64,000 nt of DNA from Pieris napi (taxonomy: Eukaryota; Arthropoda; Insecta; Lepidoptera; Pieridae), in contig NC_062247.1 of NCBI RefSeq assembly GCF_905475465.1, forward strand, positions 8,990,001 through 9,054,000, given 5' to 3'. The translations under genes and the position numbers were made by a program. Below are positions 40,501-52,500 of this stretch, piece by piece. The notes beneath the pieces were generated by a model. That model worked only from the letters and a program-made list of their open reading frames with translations. It was not told where the DNA came from and did not search any database. The number at the start of each line of letters is the position of its first letter. Positions within the stretch are counted from its first letter, which is position 1.

Positions 40501-43500
40501 AAACCAAAAAATAATAAAATAGATACAGTCGTGGGAATTATAAACATATGCATAGACTAGACTAAAATAAAACCGTAGGGCACGTCAATTGTCTACAATC
40601 GTTGATTAAAATGTTTGTTTTGTAATGTTACACTATAATTAGGCAGTTGTTCAACCGACAACGATGGACGTGTGATAAGTAGGGCTAGAATGTGGAAACA
40701 AGCTAGCAAGCTCGATTATAAGCGAGTTTTAGGGTTTCATAGTGGTGAGCGAGTAGTACTTTTATCATATGTTTTGTCGATTAAAGACAAACTACGAGCA
40801 GTGAAACGATTCCTCGCCAGCCAGCAGTGTGAATGTCCAACGATAAACTAGTTGAAACATCTCTTTTATTTACATGGAGTGTATAACTATTGGAATTTCC
40901 ATGAGCAAGAAAATAGTAAGTAATTTCAGGACGTCTGCGGGCCAACTGCCTATTTTAACGACGAATTAAACGATTCTTCTATCGCACATTAAGTCGATAA
41001 TTTGTAGACAATTGACGTGCCCCACGGTTTTATTTTAGTCTAGTCTATGCATATGTTTATAATTCCCACGACTGTATCTATTTTATTATTTTTTGGTTTT
41101 TAGTACATTTATCTTAAACATTGCAATGTATGTTTAACATAAAACCGTTTAACTTAAAAAGTTTTTTTACCTATTTTTTTAACTGCTTACAACAAATTCT
41201 TCTTCTAATTTTTAACAGTATACGCAACTTGGAAGAGAATAGCATACGCGACTGCATAGTTTTTAACACTACAGCGTTAGTGTGTGAGCGCATGTGAGTG
41301 AATGTGTGAGTGTAATGTGTATGAATCAACTACATGTTAGGTCTCAGTAGCTTCTCCAACTCTGCGTAAGGTGTGATCAAAAACCAGTCCTTAAAAAGTT
41401 TTTTAAACTAGGTGGTGAGCGTGTAGATGTTTAGGAGCCTATAACTTATTCAGTGGCGTAACAATAGGGTGGCAGGGCTGGCAAAATGCCACGGGCCCCC
41501 GACCCAAGAGGGCCCCTGTCCAAGAAATATGATGTTCTATGGATAAATATGAAGTCTCCAATACGCATTGGGCTAGCGTGGGGACTACAGACCATTCCCT
41601 CTCGCTTAAGAAAGGAGCCCTATAGCCATTAGTGGGACATATACAACTTGTAATTGAGTACGCTGAAAATCTCGAAGTTTATTAAAATTAAACTGAGTAC
41701 AACGGGACGATTTTTACTGATAGGGCCCGATTAAAATTTGCCACGGGCCCCAGATGGTATAGTTACGCCACTGAACTTATTGAAGATGTGGTCTGCCTGC
41801 ATATTGCGTCTGGCGAGTCACTGTCTGACCGTAATTGATATCGTGTTTCAGCTAACAAGCAATGTTAGTAATACTTTTGTAATACCTAGTCTTACCGCAA
41901 CATAGCGACGTCGTTAACGACGGTATCAGGATCGTACTGGGGGTGAATGACCGCTTCGGTGACTCTCATTTCCACTTCACCATAACCGTGTACCAGGAGA
42001 TCATGTTCGCCCAATCGCACATAGAGACGTTTTCGAATACAATGTGCCGCGGTGACCACCCATCGCAGGGATACTAGTGTACCGCCGCAGAATGCTTCCT
42101 GGAAGAAAAGTTTACGTTAATAAGTGATACGTTCTAGTGGCCCTTCCTACGCTTTGTGTTATGTATCATAATGACATACACATAAACACACAAAATAATA
42201 ATAATAATCAAAAAAGAAAAATTATGAAAAGAAAAAACAGGAATAAGGAACATTTTAAGTGTGTAATGTGTGTGTGCCCTGGCTCAGCATTATGCTGTGG
42301 AGCAGACGTGTTCAACAGCGCTGGTCATTCATCCAGAGATCACAACAGTTAGTTTGCGCCTTAGACGCAAAAAAAAAGAATGTAATAATAATCTTTTGAA
42401 AAACTTCCAAGACTGCATTAAAATTATTCCCTTTCACTACTTTTACTACTTATTCTTGACCCACTTGAAATATATTATGTTAGCATTAGCTAACAACAAC
42501 AAGAATGTTTACAACGTCTATGTTTATTATAACGAAGTTTTCAAAAGCAATTAAGACATTTAACTTTTCACCCGCACTTCGTACGTGAAACATTTGTTTA
42601 CCTACCTATGTATAATAATGTAGCGTAGGAAATAAATCTTGGTAAAAGTCCTTCTTACTTTTGTAAGGTTTTAAGTGATTTAACTCAGTGTAAATAATTT
42701 TTCAAAGTCAAAATTGCGTACAGTGGCGTCAGTATTATTTTCGTTAAAGAAATTTTTTAATTATAATTATGTATTAGCATATTATGAAAAACATATACTG
42801 TACTTATAGCTTGATAGCTAGATTTATAGTCAAAATTTATATATTCGTGTAGATAACTTACTAACGCCAAAAAAAATTACAAGACTAACTATAGGGTATT
42901 TCAACAAGAAGTTTGTTTTTCAATTGTGGCAACACCGAGAACGTGATAGTTTTGACATTTAGTTTTTGGCGGTATTCGTAGCAGGTGCTTTGGCAATTAT
43001 TACAATGAATTCAATTTCGCTCGAAAATCGCATTAAAATAATTCAAATCCACTATAAAAATGGTGGTTCTGTTAAAGTTACATTTCGTAAAATTCGTGAT
43101 ATTTTCGGCCAGCATAATCGTCCTTCTGAGACCGCTGTTAAGAATTTGGTCGCGAAATTTGAGTCGACAGGCTCGGTACAAAATGTGCCAACACCAACAC
43201 GTGTTCGACCGCGTCGTTCAACAGAAAACATCGCCGCCGTGAGCCACAGTGTTGAAGAAGATCAAAATTTGTCAATTTCACGACGTTCTCAACAATTGGG
43301 GTTATCCAAAAGCACAACATGGCGAATTTTGCGAAAGGATTTGGCTTTGAAGCCTTACAAGATTCAACTGGTGCAGGAATTAAAGCTGATCGACCATTCA
43401 AATCGCCGCAGATTCGCTCAGTTCATTCAGGAACAACCTGCTGGTTTTTCTGAAAAAATCATTTTTTCAGACGAAGCCCATTTTCATTTGTCAGGGTACG

Positions 43501-46500
43501 TCAACAAGCAAAATTGTCGCATTTGGGCTTCTGAAAATCCTAAAGCAATTATTGAGAAGGCTTTGCATACTCAACGTGTTACTGTGTGGTGCACTATGTG
43601 GTCTGGAGGCGTGATTGGGCCGTTTTTTTTCGAAGATGAGGCTGGAAATGCGGTAACAGTCAATGGATCACGGTATCGCGAGATGTTAACCACTAAATTT
43701 TGGCCTATTATTGATGACATGGATATCACTGAAATGTGGTTTCAACAGGACGGTGCCACATGTCACACAGCCAATGAAACGATCAATTTATTGCAAACCA
43801 AATTTCCCGAGCGCATAATTTCGCGAAATTCAGCTGTTAAGTGGCCAGCCAGATCGTGTGATTTAACACCACTGGATTATTTTTTGTGGGGCTATGTTAA
43901 AGACAGAGTCTATACGGAGCCAATCGAATCGATTGCAGCCTTAAAACTCAAAATCCGTGATGTCATTAACGAAATAGACCCTCCATTTTGCCAAAAAGTG
44001 ATTAAAAATTTTGATGAAAGAATCAACATCTGTCAGCGTGGTCGTGGTGGACATTTGCCAGATATCATTTTTCATTCATAATTGCCAAACTTTTCTCTTT
44101 GTAATACAATAAAAATTTTATTCATTTTCCTCTAAATTCTTTGTTTTATTTTGTTTTAGAAAACAAAGTTCTTGTTGAAAAACCCTTTATATATATAATA
44201 ACGCCAAACTAAATTATAAATAACGTAACGTAGTGTATTTTATTCTTCTTCTATACTCTCTCGGTAAAATAGTATTTAAGCGTTATATTTGTAATTAAAC
44301 CTATAAATTTGGTTAACTCGGAGATTGTCAAACTTTCGCAATACAAACTCATCAAAAGTATTAAACGCCTGTTAGTATCTTCTGTGCTCTTCCGTCCTAC
44401 AAAATCAGCCGACTGCGTAGCGTCTACTAGCGTAACCGCGTTAGCATAATCTTATATAAACTCTAGTCTTATGCATTTATGCAATAACAAGATAGTGCAT
44501 GTACATAAATACTAGACACCTCGCACACAAACTCAAAAACCCACACACACAGTTTTTTTAAGATCTTATATTTTGATATCCTTTTTTTGAAGTGAAACTT
44601 CTTAAGGCGCATGAGGGTAAAATTTTAAAAACGTCACGAAGATGTGCACCGTTTTGTCGAAGAAAAGGGAGAGAGCGATTGAGACCGATTGAGAGAGAGT
44701 GAGAAGGGTGAATTACCTCATAGAATTATTTTTTTTTAATTAAAATTACGTAAAGAGAATTTATGAAATATTAGTATTTTATATTTTATGCAAAATAGTT
44801 TATTGAAATCTCAAATGACGAATTGTAAATTAAAATGCCATGTGTTTTTATTATCTAAGAAATACATTAAAAATTCAATACTTTTAATATTTTAATGACA
44901 ATTAAATTTATTAAATTCCTAACATATCTTCCTTTTTCCCTCCCTCTAAGTCTCAAAGAAATCTAAAGTTTTAGATTTGTATAAAAATGAACAAGAGTTA
45001 AAAATTAGTTTGACAAAGAAGTTTTCAAACCAAGTGAATAACAAACCACGGAAGATGATCTGGTCACTCACAGGGATGTCCATAGTTTTGTTTTTTTCGC
45101 GAAACAATCTACGCAGTAGAGCAGTGTTGGCCTAGTGGCTTCAGCGTGCGACAATGCTACCTGGTCGTAGGTTCGATCCCCGGCTGTGCACACATGATTA
45201 TTTTTTTTTATATTTTTAATCTACGCAGTATAGTGTTATATGATGTTTAAATAATCACCTTGTAACGGTTCAACACAGCGACTTGCCAAATCCATTTTCC
45301 AGGTGGAGCAGGCCTTCCACCAATAATCCTAACCATATCTTGCATACGTGCTCTCAATCTACTCGTCGGAGATCCTCGGTATCTTCCAAGCCTCCCACAG
45401 GTCATAGCCTGTGAAAATGATCTGGAATCTTCTTCATGGATTGCTGGGGCTGGTGTTGGTAGAGACTCTACCTGGTAATCTAAAAATACGTTAAATTAAG
45501 CGTCACTACTTATATATAAATATGTTATTGTTTTTATTGTTATTTTTTTGTGTTGTTCCTTTTGTTATAATAATTAGTATAACGATAATTAATGCATTGT
45601 AAAGTTTCTTAATTAAATACATAGTTATATAGACTTTTGTACATTCTTTTGGTTTGTTCTTAAATTTTTATTCCTACCTATGAGTAGCTGTTTTTTTTTA
45701 TAGCACTGGGTGCAAACGGGCAGGAGGCTCATCTGATATTAAGTGATAACATGCCATGCCATGCCCATGGATACTCTCAATGCCAGTGGGCTCGCGAGTG
45801 CGTTGCCGACCTTTTAAATATTGGTACGCTCTTTTACTGAAGGACCTTAAGTCGGTAAAATTCCCAGGTAAAATAATTAGATCAGAGGGGCGAGGCTAAA
45901 AATAACTTCAAACGTTTTCTAATAAAAATTATGTTGTTTAAGTTTGCGAAGTTAAATCGGGAAAGTAAAACTCTTAATGAATTGGTAACTTCCGAAATCC
46001 TTCATGAGATCGCTCATTAAGCAGAAAGGTGGATTTTAATATTCGTAATTTTATTTGGTTACACAAAGTTTATTATGAGAATAATTTAAACTTTATTAAC
46101 CAAAATCATATAAAAATATACATCGTAAATTAATTATGTGTGGCGTCATCATGTTAGAATTCGCCAACAAGAACTAGATTTATAACACACATAAACTGTG
46201 TAAATAAATCTTAATATTTTTTTTCATTTTTAATTATTTTTTTCCCGAGTCTTTGTGACCGAATAAAATTAACTACGGTTATACCTTGACCTTTTCGCCT
46301 GTGCATCTTCGCTCGTATCCAGAGGTGGCAGTAACTTCCCTCCAAATAACAATATGCAGACTGTTTTATTACTTTACGTCCACAGATTGTCCATTTTTGG
46401 CAGTGCCTGTAAAATGAAAAGTCTAGAAAATGTTGTGTTACTCTTAGACTTTCAAGAAACTACATAGTAATTAATAAGTGAAGTAATACCAGTTAATAAG

Positions 46501-49500
46501 TTTACAGAACAATTAAGCATCTCATTTAATTAGATTAAAATATGTACCATTTTTACTTTTTTAGTCTTAGGTATTTTTGTGGTAGTTAGGTATATATATT
46601 ATTTAGACTTCCTTCCTGTCTTCCTTTTGAATGATATTCAAGTTAAAAAAAATCCTTTTGTATATATAAGTCGTATTAAAAAGATCTATGAAATTTAATA
46701 CAATATGCTTTAAATTTTTTTCGTTACTCAGTGTGTTTCGTATACCATCACATTGTAACACAAATTACCAGCAAATAGATATATTAAATGTAAGTAAACA
46801 ATGTTTAAAAAATAATATAAAACTTTAATATCTTTTATTAATAATGGCTTTGTGTTAAATATATATTATAACGATCAATGCATCTTAGAATTTATTATAA
46901 ATACTAGCTGACCTGGCAAACGTTCTTTCGCCATGTATACGTATATCATTTATATTAAAAAATAGGGGTTGATCGTAGAGGGGTGAAAATTTGGGGTTGT
47001 ATGTATTTTTTAATGCTGTACCATTAAAACTTTTTATCAAAAAAATTACAAAAAAAATTAGGTCTGGACTGCCCTTAACATTTAGGGGGATGAAAAATAG
47101 ATGTCCGATTCTCAGACATACCCAATATGCACACAAAATATCACGAGAATCGGTCAAGCCTTTTCGGAGGAGTTTAACTACAAACACCGCGACACGAGAA
47201 TTTAGGTGATATTTTATTCTTGTTTTATTTTTTTGTATAAAAAGGTAAAATTGTTAACTGTGCTTTATGTGTATGTTTGAATGTGTATTCCGTTTTTGGC
47301 TTTTGTCTATAATGTAATTGTTTGGATATTGTTTAATGAGTAGCTGTAGGAATACTGATGAGCAAATAAATAAATAAAGATTTTATTACCTCTTCCTTAC
47401 AGTCGTGCACTTTTTGGAGCATGTGCTCCAGCTGGTCCAGGGTGAAAACCCCATAAACCTCTTTTGGACATCTACGTTGTCTAATTGCTTTAACCCCACC
47501 TAAAATTAATAGATAGATATTTCTATAGAGGCCAAACTTATCTCTCTATCAGAAGCAACAATAGATATGTGCAAGCAATATATTATTAAAATATTTTTTA
47601 TAGAACAGGAAAACGGGCAGGAAGCTCATATGATGTTAAGTGATACCGCCGCCCATGGACACTCTTAATAGGGCTCGCGAGTGCGCAGCCGGTCTTTTAA
47701 GAATTGTTACGTTCTTGTTTGAAGGACCCTAAGTTGAATTGGTCCGCAATTACTTTAGCGGGTAGCTGGTTCCACATTTTGGTGATGCACGGCAAAAACT
47801 GACTAAATAACACTCAGTTATGGAACGACGGACGTCAAAACGGATACATATACATAAAATTTTGTTGACACGTAAGATTATTATTAAATATGAAAAACTA
47901 ATGCATTTGTCAATAGCAACTCTAATTTTACATATAGCTATTATAGCTTGATCGTATACCATTAAAATACAAACATACGACACAAGACATTAACATTAAT
48001 GATGAAACAGAAGATTTAATAACTGTTACTCTGTAACACACCCACTCCCCCACACATATACACACACCCAAACGCGCGCGCGCACACACAAGCACACACC
48101 AAATTTATTTTAACGACTCCGTTTGGAATGTTTTCTTTTAGCATCTACTTATTTTCTTCTATTGTATCTTATGACAATGACCTGATTGTACGTGTTCCGG
48201 TGGTGGAGAGGCTGGCTAACTGTCACTCAGGTATCCTGTTACAGAGACCAGTTTCTCACATACACTTCCTAATGTTATCATCTTAGTTTAATCATAATAA
48301 CCTTGTATGTATATGTGAGAGAAGAAATAAAGATTATTATTATTATAATTAAGTAATAAAATAAAATGTTATATATAAATAAATCACAAATAGGTAAGGA
48401 ATCCACTATATGCGATCAATTCGCAACGCGTTGAAAGCATTCAGAGATCTTTTACGCGACACCTAGCTTTCATAAGCAGAGGATTTTCACATAGACATCC
48501 GTACCATCAGCGACTTAAAAAATTTAATATGATATCACTGTATGATCGGAGAACTTTAGCCGGTGTTACCTTCTTATATAAATTGCTAAATAATCATATA
48601 AAGAGCAGTGACCTCTTACAGGATATCAAAATTGTCGTCCCTTACTCATTCCCTAGTAGTGATATACATTTACAACTTTTTTTGTATTTTTGAGTTTCAA
48701 GTAGCTGTCAATTGTTTTTGTTTTGTGTCCCGTGAGTTGTAATTACTTGGTTTTTAGTAAACTTGATTAAAAATCTGAGACCAAAACCAAATATTTAAGC
48801 GTCTATTTCATAAAATAAGGCTACGCCATAACTTGTATTTAAGTTCATCATAAGGTGGAGACATTTTCCCTACTTAAAACTTGTGCAACTTTCAGATTTA
48901 GTTTAAATTACGACTGGCAACACTTAAACGTGTTAATCAGGAAACAAGCTGAAAGTTTCTTAAGATATAAAGTTTTCTATATGAGTATAAAGATAATTTA
49001 TGTCATACACTATGTGACGGAGTATACGTCATTACGTTCCTAAGTTCGATTGGTGAAAGAATAGGAATTGTGTAGGAAGAAACAAAAGGCAGATTATTTT
49101 TAAAATAACACAATAATTGTTATTAATTTGTTTTTTTAACTTAACTTAGTTAAAAACCACAAATTAATAAATATATATAATATACCTACTTATAAAAGAT
49201 TTGTATTTATGTATATTAGTAACGTATTAGACCTGTAATGCGGGGCTGTAGTTTCCCAAAAGAAATTCTCGGAGCATTGAGGTCGCTTCGTGAAGTGTCC
49301 AGGGAACTTCTGAGCTTCTGGAAGGAGCTACGCTGTCTCAATTACGCACAACAGATCAAATGGGCGTCTGAGTGTGAAAAATGAGTCCACACTACATACT
49401 ACGTAAGCAAAAACTACTGGAATTCCACAATATTGTTGTTGATGACGAAGACATCATACCCGAAAACGCGCTTACAAAGTTATTCCATCCAGTAAGGATA

Positions 49501-52500
49501 TACAGCCAAAAAAAAAAATACCATCACACGTCCGTCGTACCACAACGGTGATTAAGGCAGTATTTACGCACCACCACTTTGTGGAACTAGCTGCCCACTG
49601 AATATTTCCGAACCAATTGGACTTAGGGTCCTTCGAGAAAAGAGCGTACTAATTCTTGCCGGCAGCGCACTTGCGATTGTCCAATGTGAATGTCCATGGG
49701 CGGCGGTATCACTTAACATCAGGTGAGCCTCCTGCCCGTTTGCCTCCTATTACATAAAAAAACTCCACATTAAAAATGCTATATTATATATTACTAATAT
49801 TGTAACTAAGGTATGAATAGCATCTACACAACTGATTCTTTTGCCTTGAGTTCAAAGGTATTTTTATCGTATTATGATTTGTTATCTACTAGACTTACCA
49901 CTTTAATTTTCATACGTCCTTCCTCACTATCTTCCCGTCCTCGCGACTCACGCGCCGCGCAACTGTAAACACGGTTTGTTTCCGTATATGAATATCAACA
50001 AACCAATTCCAACATTTCCTCGCTCATAAGTATCGCAATACAGCGATGAAATTTAATGAAACGAGATATAATGCCGGACGAAACTTATAAAATTTATTCT
50101 GTTGGCCTAGTGGCTTCAGCGTGCGACTCTCATACCTGAGGTCGTAGGTTCGATCCCGGCTGTGCACCAATGGAGATTATCTCTATTTGCGCATTTAACA
50201 TTTGCTCGAACGGTGAAGGAAAACATCGTGAGGAAACCGACATGTCTTAGACCCAAAAAGTCGCGTGTGTCAGGCACTGCAGGCTAATCACCTACTTGCC
50301 TATTAGATTTCAAAATGATCATGAAACATATTCAGAAATCTGATGCCAAGATCTAAACAGGTTGTAGCGCCACTGATTTATTTTTATTTTACATATTTTC
50401 AATTACAGTAGATATTTAAGGGTTTCATTTTTATAACGTTTAAATATGTTAGATATCAAGATTCACTAGGTAATAGTGCATAGTAAATCTGGAACCCTGT
50501 GTACAATTAACAAGTGAGCAATTGGTGAAGGTTGGGAAACCGGCATGTCTCAGTAACTATATCGGTGTATGACATTCGCCAATTCGCACTTGGCCAGCGT
50601 GAAGAAATAAGTCATTGAAAACATCTTAGGAGAGCAAAAATTAACATGTTGATGCTGATGTACTCATTGTTTTAAAGAATAAGAATGGTCATTATCCTCC
50701 TCCCCCCTTAATATTTTATTATTTTAAACGCAATAACGCATGTATCTTAACTAATTATACGAAGAGTTTTTAGTTTTTGAGTCTACATTACACGCTTCAA
50801 TATTATTAATCTGTGTTTAAGATTTTTCATGTCATCTGTCAACTTAATGTCAAAGATTTTGGTTAGTAGTCTTTGCAAATTAAAAAAAAACGTTATTTTT
50901 ATTATAACCATAGACGGTGAAAACGTCTAATACAAAATATGAAGAAAGAATTTGCTCTAAATAATTTTTACAAGTCTAAAACTCTATCTTATTTCTTTGA
51001 TTTCATTATGGACAATCCACTCAAATGTAATACCCACCGAGCAACTTCAATTCTGAAAGAATCGCCGCAAATGTTTCTACGTAAGCAGTGTCGCCGCCTA
51101 GTTTTACGACCGGCTTGGCATGCACTCCACCTTCCCCATTCCGAGTAAATTGGTGTCTTCTCATCACCTAAAAGGGGATTAAAGCAATAAAGCTAGCAAG
51201 CTTCTAATTCGTTTCATTTTCGGCTTGTAATTCCGAATAGTTTGCCCGATTCTATAAATTCTTCGTAACATTCTACATCTCCATTTATTCGTAAGATAAA
51301 TTATATGGTTTAGTTTTATAATAACGGAGGTCCTGGGTTTGAATGTGAACATTAAACAAAGGAGTGGGGGGAAAGATTGCGCATCGTACACAAACGCGGG
51401 ACACAACGCTTATGCGCAGGCTAGGACGTTTGTTCAAGATGTTTGCCGGTATTTGTACAATGATTCTGTGTGTCCGTTTTGAAAGTCCATTTGTCATTCC
51501 TTATAATTCTGACAATTCATAAGTGTTGCTACTAATTATCACTCGCCGTTAAACCACTTTTAATGTAGAGCACCGCATTTAATATAATAGATACATTCAC
51601 TAACAAACAAAATGTATGTATAGACTCAGTTGTTCAGACTCGTATTGCAATTGAAAAATGTGCACGGCCAAAAACGTTTGCCATCTCTGACATGTCAGAA
51701 AATGATAGCCGTCAGAATTCTACGGAATTAAAAATCGGAGTATAAACATTCCCTTTCGTATCCTTTTCATGTCCTCTTTAAACCCATAGGTTTATATAAT
51801 AATAAATACCTAATAACAGATGTACTAATCAATTTAATAAGGTTCAATGCTCACCGTTATCAAAATCTTTCCGCACGTGGTCTTCAATAGCTACACCAGA
51901 CAATACATCGCTATCGAGCTGAAAGAGAATAAATAATAAAATACAATCAATCTGGGTCAAATCTTTACCCATTGTCAATTTTACCCAATATTGAAATGCA
52001 TTTCTATGCAATAGCTGCACAATTACACTATAGCTAATATTTCCGTTTGAAATTGATTTCCGATAGTTGGCATAGAAAATTACCATTTTTATTAGATTTA
52101 GCCATCGTACCTGTATAGGTAGCCCACAAGATCATCTAATGAAGAATGAATGTACATACATTAGAAGTATAAAATAACATTTATATACTAAACTAGCGAC
52201 CCGCCCCGGCCTTGCACGGGTATAAAATATATAGTCTATGTCACTCACTGAAAAAATGATAAAAATCGATCCAGTAGTTTTGATTTATTCATTACTGCTT
52301 GTGGCCCGCACGCCATAAATTTGGATATTTTGGTATATCTCGTAGGGTTCAGCCTGCGTTTCCAATGTAAGCGGAAAAAATTTAATTATTTACGACATCA
52401 CATTAGAAATCTCAAAAATAACAGTATTTCTCCACTATTTAATGGATGTTATTATACATATAAACCTTCCTCTTTAATCACTCTATCTACTAAAAAAAAC

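Noticed and set aside
42966..43004. Upstream extension of the mariner transposase
   Set aside because: There is no ATG before 43005 and the conserved N-terminus begins there.
47390..47499. Alternative frame of exon 5 (AIRQRRCPKEVYGVFTLDQL)
   Set aside because: It is open but breaks phase with exons 4 and 6; the chosen frame gives the WTSWSTC motif and fits both junctions.
48040..48110. CRISPR-like or satellite array
   Set aside because: It is an ordinary interrupted dinucleotide microsatellite.
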